DNA of 64,000 bases from positions 1,426,001-1,490,000 of the forward strand of contig MCGE01000002.1 in the NCBI GenBank assembly GCA_002105175.1, read 5' to 3'. The position numbers were made by a program, and so were the translations under genes. The notes beneath the pieces are model-generated. The model had not been told where the DNA came from, did no database searches, and worked only from the letters and a program-made list of their open reading frames with translations. The stretch comes from Absidia repens (Eukaryota > Mucoromycota > Mucoromycetes > Mucorales > Cunninghamellaceae). Of this stretch, positions 1 through 11,832 are shown piece by piece (position 1 is the first letter of the stretch; every line of letters starts with the position of its first letter).

Positions 1-379
1 GGTAAACCTGAATTGAGAAAGAAAGGTAAGCTCAATACAAAATAGACTCTATATTCTATAGATCAAGTTTCACTCACTGTCTTTCCTTCTTTTTTTTTTG
101 TATATCTCATTCTCGACCTTTCTTCTTCTTTTCCTGCCCGTTTATTATTACTATCATTATTATTATTATCTGCTTTATATAGTTATGCCTGCTGTCGTTA
201 TCCGTCAACGCAAGGCTTGGCGCCGTCGTGATGGTGTCTTCTTGTACTTCGAAGATAACGCTGGTGTCATTGTCAACCCCAAGGGTGAAATGAAGGGATC
301 TGCTATCACTGGTCCTGTTGCTAAGGAATGTGCTGACTTGTGGCCCCGTATCGCCTCTGCCTCTGGTACCGTTGTTTAA
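1..379 (+). CDS. RPL23: 60S ribosomal protein L23 (uL14), 3' part
   Basis: Structural protein of the large ribosomal subunit, cut by the window edge. The first 25 bases encode GKPELRKK plus one base and end at a GTAAG donor. An intron covers 26-182, and the last exon 183-379 continues with [19 protein letters not shown] and ends at TAA. The C-terminal stretch [20 protein letters not shown] and the tail [10 protein letters not shown] are diagnostic of eukaryotic uL14. The junction codon (G|TT, Val) restores the family reading across the intron, so an apparent methionine start inside the intron is false. The missing part is the N-terminal half. Highly expressed ribosomal protein genes with introns are usual in this fungal group. 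Identification is secure; only the upstream structure is unknown. Confidence 0.96.
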
Positions 380-1413
380 AGATATTAGAATTCTAGTTTC
401 CCCTTTATCCTACATCGCCACTTTTTTATTTTTTAGCATCACCGCTCCTCAATAAAAAAAAAATCACATTGTATCAAAAGTATTCATATTTTTGTGTCAT
501 AGTACATATTTTTGTGTTTATTGTAAAGTGTTTGTGGGATCAGTATTGTGTGTAAAAAAACAACTGGGAAGATGTATAACTTGACTAGTGTGTATCAAAT
601 TGTATAGGGAATCAATATCCGGTTGAAATCGCCGTCCTTCAATTAAAAAAAAAAAAAAAAAAAAATCACTTTGTATCAAAAGTATGTTTTGTCATAGATA
701 TTTTTATTGTATGGTATTGTAAACTCATGCTGGAGGGTTCTACACTAGATGTTACTTCAAATTGATTAATATTGCGTGTACAAAAAGGGAGAGTGTGTAT
801 ATATATAACTAGTCTATATCAAGTTGTTTGGGGAATCAATATTGGGTTGAAAAAAAGAGGATGTAAACTACTACTAAATCTGTTCTACAAAGTACCATCC
901 AAGGCCAAATAACCAGGTCGGAGATTCGTTGTCATTGCTAAAGATATTCCGTTTCTTCGCCTTTTTTTGATGATGCTTGATGTCGATCAATCCTTTTTCC
1001 ATTGGTACATTCTAGAACCTGTTACTGTACATGATTTCGGTGCCACCTTGCGAAGAGCATCTATCAATAGATAAAATAAATTTTCTTGCCGCAATAAAAA
1101 ATGGCGTTCAAGCCAGAACGACCTGTCAATCCTAGGTAATTCAAACGCCGCTGTCAATATGATAGGTGATACCTTTAATAGCATAACAAAGAGGTGGGGA
1201 ATAGTAACTATTTTTTGTACACATATATGAGGAAGTGGATAAAGGCGAAATAAAAAAGGAGACAGGGGGGGGGAAGAGATAGGTCAATGGTACCAAATGA
1301 TGGAGGGGTTGCGATGAAAAAAAAAAAAAAAAACACGCAAAAAAAAAGGGGGAAAATCACAATAGGTAAAGAGTGTTCTAAAAGTACAAATAAAAGTGAA
1401 GATGATTGCTAGC
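380..1413. other. Convergent intergenic region, no gene recognised
   Basis: Lies between the 3' ends of RPL23 and the reverse-strand PHO81-like gene. It has several A-tracts and two similar AT-rich passages, each with a poly-A run followed by TCAC and TTGTATCAAAAGTAT (around 461 and 662), which suggests a small local duplication of 3' UTR sequence. A 65-codon reading frame at 987-1184 (-) resembles nothing I know and I do not call it. Confidence 0.5.
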
Positions 1414-4400
1414 CTAGAATCCTGCACCAGCCATAGTGGTATTAAAATGAACTACTTGATTGATCACCATCGCATCGACACCGTATCTTTCTTGAATTCG
1501 TTGATAACGTTCATCTTCGTTGAATTGTCCAGAAGTCACCAAAATCAATCCACTTTCCTTGATATTCTTGATCAACGATGGCACTTGAACCTAGATAAAA
1601 ATAAAAATAAAAGTAGAAATATAGTTACATTGAATATACTGTCCACCTTGTTTCCTTTTTTTTTTTTTGTGCATGTGTGTCTGTGTCTTCATCTTTACCA
1701 ATGGAGTGGCTTCACTGATGATACCAAGCAGGTTGTTTCGCTTGGCAAATTTCACAGCTTCCTTTAGTGATGTACCGGATATAACTTGTTCTTGTTGTGC
1801 CGCCAGTGCATGCATAGAATCAGATATATGTTCATCTTGTCCTAATCGTCGTTTGGTACCACGTTGCACAGTAGACTTATTGAGCCCGCAACAAGTATTG
1901 TAAAACACAGCATCTAATCGAATATAAAAAAAAATTGGTGAGACTAAGTCCGTATACAAAAATATGCGACCCTTTCTTCAAGGAAAGAAAGAAAAAAACT
2001 TACAATTGGGCTGTTTCCAGTTTACCACGGTGCAAATAGCGGCATTGAATGAAGAAAAGAAGATGCTGACATTGGGTGCATGTGGAGGCAAGGATCTGAC
2101 ATAATCATAAATGCATTGAAGAATGATATCAACAAAGGTGTTCCGATCTGTGATTGTAGAAAATGAATAAAGATCCAAGTCCGTCACTGAAGGATATTTG
2201 AGTTCCAAATGGATCCCCATTGTAGATGGCAAAGTCTAATAATAATAATAATATGAAAATGTGAATTGTTTGTTTGTTTATAATATACGTATAATATTGC
2301 ATAATAGTTTACCTTGAGCACTTGTTCCAAAGATAAAAACGATCGTTGGGGAACCAAATTTTCGATGATCATACTATTCCCAGTAATAGGACAAATACCA
2401 TTGAGTCGCTGGTCCAGAGATTTTTGCTGAGGTAGGAGTTTATTGCCGAGTTGGGTGAATTGGTTAAAAGTCAAATCCGATACAGCCAATGAGAGTCCTT
2501 CATATTTAATCAGCCAATTCGCATAAACTACAGGAACATAATCTTTGGTCAATTGCACAACGACACGGACATAATTTCCAGACAGTGAGGAGGCGGTGAT
2601 AAAGGATGCAAGACCAGAAGAGGATGATGTAATGGCTGCACCAGTAGTTGACGTTAGGTCCCCCGCTACAGAACTTGGCGCTGTTGCTGGCGCTGCTGCT
2701 GATGCTGTAGTTGATGATGATGTGATTGCGCTAGTCACGGAAGACGATGTGGAAATAGGTTCAGGCGTAGCACGATCCGAATGGGTCGTTGATGATGATG
2801 GCGGTAACACAGTGTTTGTCGATTTCCAGTAAGTTTCAATCCTGCCCCCGATTTCAAGCTGCACGCCACGGAAGGGTTTAACCACAGAATAATCGTACGT
2901 CAGTTCGCCTATGACTTTGAGATGGCTATCCAAAAGAGGTATAGTGCAGTGACATTCGGGAATCTTGAAGTCCACTGAGTTGAAGGTAAGAGGAAGAGCC
3001 ACACCACGACCGAGCACCTTAGATCCAAATGTAGCAAAGATATCGAATTCCAAAAAGAAGTCTTCCAGCTTGTCCACCTGAAAGCTGAAAATTTCGCGGT
3101 CATCAGACAATGGCAATATCACGCTGTGAGGAATCATACCAGTATCTGGATTGGATGAGATGATCAGCTTGAGAGATGAGATCTGGGAGTTGTCAAATAG
3201 CCTTATTGGAGGTTGTCGCAAACAAATCTGTACTTGGTATTTTCGATCAAGATAGTTGTGACCATAGATGCGGAAGGGAATGATGGGTGGCGGTAAGGAG
3301 AGCGAAGGAATGGTGTCTAATTCAGTATCTGCATCCATGTTGTTTGCTGATGACGGTGATGATTGTTGCATAGGTTGTGTTTGCGATGTAGAAGGTGATA
3401 TTAATGGTGGTTGAGTAGCTTGATGGAGACCGTCTTGATCTGCTGTGTGTTGTCCCAACTCAGTTTCACATCCAGCATCAATGAGTAGCTGTACAATATC
3501 CATATATCCTTCCCAGGCAGCGTAGTAAAGCGCAGTTTTCCCATTTTCATCTTTGACATTTACTTTTGCACCGGCAGAGATCAAGATCCGTACACATTCC
3601 GCATGACCATCGCTTGCAGCCCAAAAGAGAGGAGTCCACGAGTTGTATTTGTCCGGCACATCCACTACGTCAGGATTTCGAGACAGCAAACGGCATAATT
3701 CTTCATGTCCCTGACGAGCAACAATATGAAGAGGATACAAGGTTTCAGCGTTGGGCAGATTTTCGGCACCACGATGGTAAAGCATCAAGGCAATATCAGT
3801 ATGACCACAGTGACAGGCTAAGGATAATGGAATATGATCACCTTCATGGCTTGGTTCGATATTTGCGCCGGCGTCCAATAAGATAGCCACACAAGGAGTA
3901 TGTCCATCCATAATAGCGTAGATCAACGGACTAAAACCATCATGATCACGAGATTCAATATCAGCACCTTCAACCAAAAGATATGATACACAATCGCTAA
4001 ACCCATTCATTGTCGCATAATGTAGAGCCGTTCGTCCATAGACATCAGTTGCACGTACATTTGCCCCATGATTCGTGCACGAGACCATCAGTTCCTTTCG
4101 ACCCGACATAGCAGCCACATGGAGGCAAGACCGTTCATTGATATCGTCCACATATTCGTAGTTGATGAGATTGGTGTTGATCAACATTGCCACAATTTCG
4201 TCAGATCCTTCAGAACATGCGTGCCAAAACACCCTTGAGAGACGGTCCCTGTCGCTAGATGTAGGATGCTGTAAAACCCGATCGAGAATTTCACGCACCA
4301 AGGAGCCTTGATTACTTGAGACAGCTTTGACAAGTTCCAATTCGAGATCATCCATCACATCGGCTTTTTGGGAAGTGGAGGCAGCGAAATCGGAGTCCAT

Positions 4401-5360
4401 GTTAGATGTAGAATTGATACTGATATTGCCATTGTCGTTGTTGTTGCTATTGTTGTTATTGCTGTTGCTATTGGACGCGTTCTTACTAATAGGTATATCA
4501 GCCTGAATTTCCGAGAGCTCTATTCGATTCGCAGAGGCGAGGTCCGCTAGCTCGCATAAAAATTGAGTGTTGAAACATGGTTGGATGTCAATTTGTCGAG
4601 ATAGGTAGAGTTCTTTGGTGGATGATTTTGATCGTTTGTCCCATTTCTTCAAGATTTTCCGGAAGCCTTCATTGTTGAGTTCGACGTATTTCTAACATAA
4701 ATGTACAGAGAGGGAGGTGGAACGTCAGTTAACTTTTCGAGTACTCGTATTAAAAAGGGATGTAAGATATATTACCTGGATTTTGTTGAGTTCTTGTTCG
4801 AATTGAATGAATGCTTCTTGAATAGCGTTCAGCAAGGTATAGGCGTGTTTCAAGCGCCTTGTATCACTTTGCAGGATCTTTTTCTTGTCAATCAATGTGC
4901 GTAATCGTATCTTGAGCTCATTTTCTTTCTGAAGGTAAAACGAGTTGATCTAATAAAGCAATATAAAGATAATCGATTAGTATCTATCCTATCAAATTCC
5001 ACCTCATATAGCATTTATTTTAATAACTATTCTTTAGTCTTTGTATCTTGCCTTTTCTAATTCACGTTCCAACTTGAAAAAGAACGCAGCCTTTTGAGAC
5101 TGAAGTAGCTTGGCACGATCTTCTTCCGGAGCAGCACCTGTCAGTAGACCAGCTTTGGCCAATTCATCGGAAGACATATTAAGAAGCTTGCTGATAAATT
5201 TCTTCAGTCCCTTGTAATCAAGATAATGAGAGCTCCATTCTGTCAACTGCTGGCTTTGGATGTGTTTGCCGAACTATGTAAAAAAGAAAGATAAGCATTC
5301 GTACAGAACAAAGAGGACGAGAACTAAAAAAAGCCCGTTAATAAGTTATCATACCTTCAT
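1414..5360 (-). CDS. PHO81: PHO81-like SPX-ankyrin-degenerate GDPD regulator
   Basis: Predicted 1134-aa phosphate-signalling protein. In yeast the family member Pho81 inhibits the Pho80-Pho85 cyclin-CDK when phosphate is low, and SPX domains sense inositol pyrophosphates. Exons from 5' to 3' on the reverse strand: 5360-5355, 5273-5052, 4949-4776, 4691-2313, 2235-2004, 1913-1699, 1590-1414. The first coding exon is only ATG AAG, giving the SPX start MKFGKHIQSQQLTEW. SPX covers about residues 1-175 (LERELEKINSFYLQKENELK), an Asn/Ser-rich linker follows, then ankyrin repeats about 255-550, a beta-rich segment, and a GDPD-like domain from about 780 with YWKST, VVVQLTKD and YAVFYNT. The GDPD HRG motif and acidic metal ligands are absent, which favours PHO81 over the enzyme GDE1. 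Intron 2 uses a GC donor (AAG|GCAAG). Exon lengths sum to 3405, in frame. Confidence 0.86.
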
Positions 5361-5515
5361 TGTCGTGCAGCAAAATAATTATAAAAGAATACAACAAAGT
5401 ACAGATAAAGTGAATAGGTATAGGTAACAGGAAGATAGAATCGTTTGATTTCAGAATTTGTTTACAATAAGAGTAAAAAAAAAAAAAAGAGAGACAGAGA
5501 GAGAAAAAGGTGGAC

Positions 5516-5546
<31 letters not shown>

Positions 5547-7029
5547 GATGTGCGAAAATTGAAAAAGGGTCAGCTTGATTTGGGGTGACTGTGGAAGTCC
5601 GTCGTCGTTGATTCTTACTATTTTCAGATCCCGCGGCCAAACCTTGTCTAAAATCGCTGCACGATCAAAAACCGTTGGTCGAGATTTAGCGATAAAACAA
5701 TTTAAGTTTGGAAGAGTACCTTTTCTCCATCAATCTGTCATTTCCTATAGTATCGCTACCGTCGGCCCTTATTTTTTTTTGTCGGCGTCAATTCTCTGCA
5801 GAGTAGTTTGCCGATCAAAAATAGAGATCTCCAGTGATCTTGATCAGCCAATCCTTTTGCCCAGTATAAAAATTGTCACCTTTTGAAATCACCGATTGTA
5901 CTGGTGAAAATCATCCACTGTTAGCCTAAGCCTTATGTAATGGTTCTCACTACGGTATTATTTACCAGCATCAATCTATCTTATGGGTTTTTGCTATTTT
6001 TTACTCATGCAAATTGGAATGACTGGATGTTACCGGGAATAGAGTCTGTCCGTCATATGAGATTATGCGGAAAAGAAATCATGACTTTTTCTTGGGTTGA
6101 CAAAGATGGATATTATTTAGGTAAACACTTTGATATAATTCCAAGTCAGTGATGGAAACTATATGTCTATGTCAGAGTTACATTCGATACCTGCAAATCT
6201 CGGATGGTAAGGTGTATGGTTGACGAGCTAATGTTGAAAAACAGATGAAATTTCCAGGCACTGTTTTCGGGAAAAATTGATCTAATAAACACAGACTCTT
6301 TTGTCTTAAAATTGGTCGGCATGATAGATATGTCATTTCTATAAGGTGCAGGTCATGATTTAAATAAAAGAAATAAATAAAAAAGCATCCACTCGGAAAA
6401 CTGATTATGATAATACAAAATAATTTACATGACTCATATTTGCTTGATTTGGTCGTTCAGAAGTCTAATTGGATTAAACATTGTGGGAGGATGAGAATTA
6501 AACGATTATGCCAAATATGCCCTGGGTCCGTGTCATCAAGTGTTGCATCAATGCTGATAGTTTTTGAAGCTTTTCTATGCGTCTCTATGAAGCAATAAAG
6601 TATAAAAGAAAAACTACACACATGCCTCTGTCTTTTTCTACACCCATATGTTATAAGACAGTATTCCCATCTTCAGAAGCAAGGTAAACGTATGCGAGAG
6701 ACTAATTATAGAAAGACAAGCCATATTTTATTTGAATGTAAGGAGGGTAACATATTCTCGATAAGATTCACTATTCCCAATGATGGCACCATGTTGATAA
6801 TTTTGCATGATCTTGGTTGAGAGAAAGCAACGGAAAAAACCAAGTGGTGTGGGAGGGTGATTTCGAAAAAGAGAGGAAGGGGTTTTGTACTTTTTCTTTT
6901 AGTAAAAAGCGATTGTTTGTTTTCTTGTGAAACAACGTTGAATAATTCTGCGAAGGTCTGCCGTATAAGGAGGCTTTGCCTTTTGTGCTATCTGTCTAGG
7001 TCATAAAAAAAAAAAAAAAACGTCCAAGG
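5361..7029. other. Intergenic, no gene recognised
   Basis: Upstream region of the PHO81-like gene followed by AT-rich DNA. Poly-T/A tracts (about 5518-5542, 7004-7020) are present. I see no CACGTG phosphate-response motif upstream of the gene. Short reading frames here have no protein character. The right end leads into a dispersed repeat. Confidence 0.45.
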
Positions 7030-7560
7030 CGATTCAAATTCCGCCCGCGTGATTTATTTTTTTCATTGGCACGATCTTCCTTTCTCACACTCTTTATTCT
7101 CTCCTCCTTTTTTTTTTATTCGCCATTCAACTTCTTTGAGGCCATGCTGAACTTAGAATAGTGTCAGGACTAGTTTAGAAGGGTTTTCAGGTCAGCGATG
7201 ACAAGATGCATGGGGAAACCCTTTCATTTTGGATTCAGGATTTGGGACCACCATTAGTTGACTTGATAGAGTCTTCATTAGCTTAGTTTAGTAATAGTTT
7301 ATCCATAGTTTGTATCTACTTCTGAATAAAGTATGTCTTGTCGTTACATGCTTTAATGAAAAATGTCCCATTAGTCTTTTTCATGTCTTGTACAATAGAT
7401 CTCTTTTTTACCAATGCCCTTCAGATCTACTGTTGCGCTTCAATAAAAGATATCCCTTCAGTCTTTCTCTTGTCTTGTACAATACACCTGATACTATTTT
7501 AACATTGTCTTTTTCAATAAAATACTGTGCAGAAAACTTTTTTATTGTGAAATAAATATA
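7030..7560 (+). repeat. Dispersed repeat R1, copy A
   Basis: Full-looking copy of the R1 family. It opens with CAAATTCCGCCCGCGTGA, followed by a pyrimidine-rich tract and CATTCAACTT. The core GGGGAAACCCTTTCATTTTG is exact here. Next come a TTAGTTTAG box, CTGAATAAA, and two internal sub-repeats that each carry a CAATAAAA-type signal (about 7350 and 7440). No coding potential. Boundaries are set by similarity to the copies at 25930 and 56190. Confidence 0.75.
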
Positions 7561-8219
7561 ACATTAAAGGATAAACTATTATACAATGAAGTAGGTATGC
7601 TATTCTACGGCGGGTGACACATCATTCTACAGTGGAAGGGCAAGCTATTATCCAATGAGAGGCAAACTATTCGACAAAGGAAGGAGATGTGGAGTTCAAA
7701 GGCATTACGACAGTTGTGTCATGAGAAGAGGACCACCATACTGTCGATGATGAATGAAAACGGACGGATCCGTATAGAAAAAAAAAGAGTGACTCTGTTG
7801 ATTACTGGGGGGGTTGCGGTGAGAACTAGCCAGAGCCATCATGTCGACGTTGTAAAAGTGGTTCTGGCTGTCATGTAAAATAAATAAAATAGACAGGAGT
7901 CATCCTACTACAATTGCTGGATACTGTTGGCTGCTACCAGTTGAAAAACAAGTCGATGTTGAATAGGAGTGGCTGGTTTTAGAATAAGGCAGAGCCACGA
8001 TGCAGCCGCTGTTGAAATGGGGAAAGGTTACTGTCAAAAGAGGAGGGAACCACCATGGCGGCGACGTTAAATGGTGACGATTGCTGTCATGAGGAGAGGG
8101 CCAACGTGTTGATGATGCTTCCAAGCCCAACTTGAGACATAATATTAATAGCGTGGGTAACCTATTCGACAAAACAAACCGAACGTATGAGAAAGTCTAG
8201 TGGTAGTAATTGTAAAAAG
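7561..8219. repeat. Repeat-derived spacer with degenerate internal repeats
   Basis: Resembles the spacer of the composite repeat at 55931-56189: shared words include CTATTCTAC, TGACA...CTATT and AAAGGCAT. Several loosely repeated units contain ACCACCAT, GTCGACGTTG-like words and CTGTCATG (about 7720, 7840, 8050 and 8090). Near 8165 the words GAACGTATGAGAAA match the R2 arm at 55812. No gene is recognised. Confidence 0.5.
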
Positions 8220-8480
8220 CAAGACATTTTTATTCATATTGATATTGTACATATAAACTGAGACAACCAACACTGAGCTACACCATTGACGATTCTTCAT
8301 GACACTAATCTATGTGAAGATCTATCTAAACGGTGATCCCGAATCCAAAATGAAAGGGTTTCCCCATGTATGTTCGTATTGCATTTCCAAAATGCCCCTG
8401 ATTCAAGTTCTAATCCTATTCCAAGATCACCAGCGCCTCCAAAGAAGAAATGAAATTCAAAAAAAAAAAAAAAAGAAAAG
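8220..8480 (-). repeat. Dispersed repeat R1, copy G, truncated
   Basis: Reverse-oriented R1 fragment. The exact core appears on the reverse strand (forward sequence AAATGAAAGGGTTTCCCCAT at about 8349). The flanks are more diverged than in copies A-C. It faces copy A, so the two arms converge around the 7.56-8.22 kb spacer. Confidence 0.6.
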
Positions 8481-8744
8481 AGAGGAAAAAAAAATCATGG
8501 GCATGAGCGGCGGACTGTGAATACTAATATCTGTTCCTCTTTTTTCATGAACAGGAGGGATATTGCAAACTAAAATTCCTAAATGGCCGAGACGCCCTAG
8601 CCCATTCTATCAAACCCCACACTTCAACAACAACAACAAAAAGACTCTGAACTATATGGTTTCTCAAAGCTTGGTAAAGGGTCAAAGCGTTTATTGATTG
8701 AAAAATAAAAAGTACTAAACTACAATAAAGGGAGGGAAGGTAAA

Positions 8745-10229
8745 CTAAACAAGGGCAGCCAAGACGGTAAGAGCAATAGCAGCTGCAACGCCGTTGGCAG
8801 GTACAGACTTGAAACCAGCAGAGGTACCAGTAGATTGTTCAGCGCTAGCAGCGGAGCCAGAAGCAGAACCGCTGGAGGAGGAACCAGAAGAGGAACCGGA
8901 AGAAGAAGAGGCACCGGCAGAAGAGCTAGAGGAGGAAGACGAGTTGCTGCCAGTAGTGGCAGTCTTACCAGAGAGGTATTCAGCAAATGAAGGGAACTTG
9001 ACAGTGGTTTCTTGGTAAGGGTGACTGATGTTCATGCAAGTAGCAACGTCAATAACATGCTTGTAGTTCTTTTGGATTTGGGGAATGTTCTTGACAGCAA
9101 GGCTCATGGTCATGTTGTTGATTTCGTGAGTCAAAACAATGTTACCGTGGGTAGACATGGTACCGTTGGATCCCATCTTGATAAAGTCGTCATAGTTGTG
9201 TTGAACAGTGGAAACAGGTTCAGTTTCACCAGCCGCCCAATCGTCAGTGTCTTCGGACCACAAGATGGTGGTGAGTCCAAGTTGGGTAGCAATCCATCGA
9301 ACACGGTCATCGACATCTCCGAAAGCCTGAAAAGTATAATATAAAAAAATAGAAATGTAAGAAGGAAGCGGGGGTTTAAAAAAGCTATATAACTTACAGG
9401 ACGCCAGTGGAGAGGGGTGACACCAGTAATCAATTTAATAGCCTTTTGAGTGTAATATAATTCAGCAAGAACTTCTTCGTTAGACAAAGTAGTCATCACT
9501 AATAAGAATAAATAGAAAAAAGAGGGGAGATGAGTGACCGGCACAAATTAAAATGGATTGAATAATAATTTTCTTACATTGGTGAGACCAGGTGTGATCG
9601 GCAATGTGGTGTCCATTCTTGATACCACGCATGGCACCATATGGCCAGTTGACGACGTTGGAACCAATGTAGAACATGGAAGCCTTGAGTTTCTTTTCTT
9701 CCAAAAAGTCATAGAAGGCATTGTGAGAGCAGTTGGGACCATCATCATAAGTAAGACCCCAGGTATCAGGTTCAGGGCATTGATAAATATCTTCATTAAC
9801 ACCTTGATGTTTGGGCTTGGTACAAGTAGAAGCAGACCACCAACAGTCGGGATCATTGTCTTCATCGTAGCCAGTCATATTCAAACCACCATCGGCGGTG
9901 GCCTGGCGGACGGGAATCTTGGGCATCTTGGACCAGTCAATGGACTTGTTCAAAGCGGTGAATTCAGCAGTCTTGTTCATACCGTTGGAGGTAGCAGTTT
10001 CCCACATGGTAGGCCATTCGGATTCGACATACTTGAATTGAGCAGGTGTTTCATAGTAAGTACATTGAGTGACAGGGTCGAAAGAGTCCACTTGCTTGAC
10101 TTTGGGAAGAGTGATATTGCGAGGATCAGTACCAGTGGTGAATTTCTTCCAGTAATCTTGACTGTTCATAGCAGCACTAACCATGGTTTGTGCCACAGCA
10201 ATGGAGGCAGCAATGGATTTAATATGCAT
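8745..10229 (-). CDS. Chitin deacetylase, GPI-anchored or secreted
   Basis: Polysaccharide deacetylase that converts chitin to chitosan in the mucoralean wall; 444 aa, closely matching the architecture of Mucor chitin deacetylase. Exons 10229-9578, 9498-9398, 9326-8745. It has an N-terminal signal peptide (MHIKSIAASIAVAQTMVSAA), several N-glycosylation sequons, and then a NodB domain. The motifs are TYDDGP (motif 1, catalytic Asp and metal Asp), HTWSH (metal His pair), RPAFGD (motif 3, usually RPPYGD), DTDDW (motif 4) and VLTHE (motif 5, Glu instead of Asp, as in Mucor). A long Ser/Gly/Ala-rich stretch and a hydrophobic C-terminus (VAAAIALTVLAALV) predict a GPI-anchor signal. Exons sum to 1335, in frame. 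The Pro-to-Ala and Tyr-to-Phe changes in motif 3 sit exactly at a splice junction, so the intron boundary should be confirmed. Confidence 0.94.
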
Positions 10230-11832
10230 TGGTGTTTAAAGGGAAGGGGAAGGGGGTAAAAAGGAAAGTGAAGGGGAGGGAGAGGGAAGGAACGTAATAT
10301 AAAAAAAAAAATGGATGGAGAAAGAAAAGAAAGTGACAAAAAAAAAAAATCTGGAAAGCTTAAATGAAGGAACAAACTGGATTTAAAGTCCGCATAATAA
10401 AAATCTCTGCACCGTTTCCGTCTCTAAAAAAGGATGTTTTTGATAGGATTATAGTCGGAGCAGCCTATGTCAGCGTTTATATATACTATTCTTAGGTAAA
10501 TTGTTTTTTGTGCCACACTATTCAATTGTCACACTACTTGCTTTGAGTGACATAATGTTTCGTCTCATTTATTGCTATTACTTTAACTATGAACAGATCA
10601 ACCATCATCATTTCATCCCTTTAACTCTGTAAAGGATTTCAGTGTACGTGAGGTTGAAAAAAAAAAAAAAAAAGGTTCCCAATTGAAAATAATGGAATTC
10701 AAATGTCCTATAAGCTATCGGACTATACCGCAGAGTCAACTACACCCTGAGTGCTCGTGGTTTTTCCGTTTCAAAATCCGATATAACGTGTGTAACTGAG
10801 TGAAAGAAGTAAAATGATCATTTTTGAGCATAAAATATTTGTTTTTTTTCTATATATGACATATAATGTACCTTGCTTGTGTCCGCTTACTATATTCTCC
10901 AAAGTAGAACCTGGTAAGGATCATTAAATAAATGTTGATCTGTGAGGAAATTGAAAGTGTCAAATCTCGATGGTATTAAATAACACATACATTCACTCTA
11001 CTCCGAATTGCTTTTTTTATTTTTTTTGCCGCTTTTCAGCAAAATTTTCTATCGTTGTCATAGTAGAATTATGCCTCAAAATAAAAAGATAAATTTTGTT
11101 ACACCAAGGATTCTGTGTATTCACTTAATTGCTGGATAGCGCAGTCAGCCAGTAAAAATTTGCCTCCCTTTGAGGAAGTGCATTTATAGGTCATCCTGCT
11201 ATTAAATTAACGGTGCGGATTTTTGACATCACTCATTGACTGGACCTAAAACATTATCGAGTACCACTGTTTCTAAAAAAAACATTACGTAGAGCGGCAC
11301 TTAAATATCTAGTGGCCAAAGCTTGGTTCTTTTTTTATTAGTGTTAGAATGATTTCATCCTCATATGAAGAAATATCGTAGTGGTTTTCAAAGTACATTA
11401 TGATGTTAAAAAAGCGTCATAAAGACAAACAGTTAGTCCATTTTTGGCGAAATCAATTTTATGCAAAACAATAAAGGAAATACGATTTCATCGGCTAGAT
11501 CTGATGTTTAGCGTATTTTTTCAACGATGCTGTTTACAATCCACAACAAAGGCAATGTTCACTGAAATTATGCTGTTGATGATATAAAGGGACCAGACCG
11601 TTTTCGCTGATACTAGAACCACAAAAATCCAAATCGAAAGACTGTTAAGAATTTTCCCTCCTCGCCTGAAAGCATTTCCTTGGTCTCATATTTCAAATGC
11701 CGCTCTATCGAGTTGAGTCTTATGCACTTTATCCGGTTTCAATTAAGTTTTTAAACACAAGTCGTGTTTTTTTTCTGTCGTTCTTTCTTTCTTTCCTTGT
11801 TTGCTTTTCCTTTTTACATTTTATTACACATC
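10230..11832. other. Divergent intergenic region, 1.6 kb
   Basis: Separates the divergently transcribed chitin deacetylase and DUF8032 genes. Apart from a TATA-like word near 10476-10486 and AT-rich sequence, I see no gene, repeat or RNA. It is long enough to hold independent promoters for both genes. Confidence 0.5.
10476..10486 (-). promoter_or_regulatory. TATA-like element for chitin deacetylase
   Basis: On the reverse strand this reads TATATATAAA, about 250 bases before the chitin deacetylase ATG. Position and sequence are compatible with a core promoter, but no transcription start is known, so this is tentative. Confidence 0.35.

Noticed and set aside
987..1184. 65-codon reverse-strand reading frame
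   Set aside because: No recognisable motif, no splice or promoter support, and AT-rich surroundings; probably chance.
5575..6600. Several open frames of 60-100 codons upstream of the PHO81-like gene
   Set aside because: Composition and lack of motifs fit random frames; no consistent codon use or splice sites.
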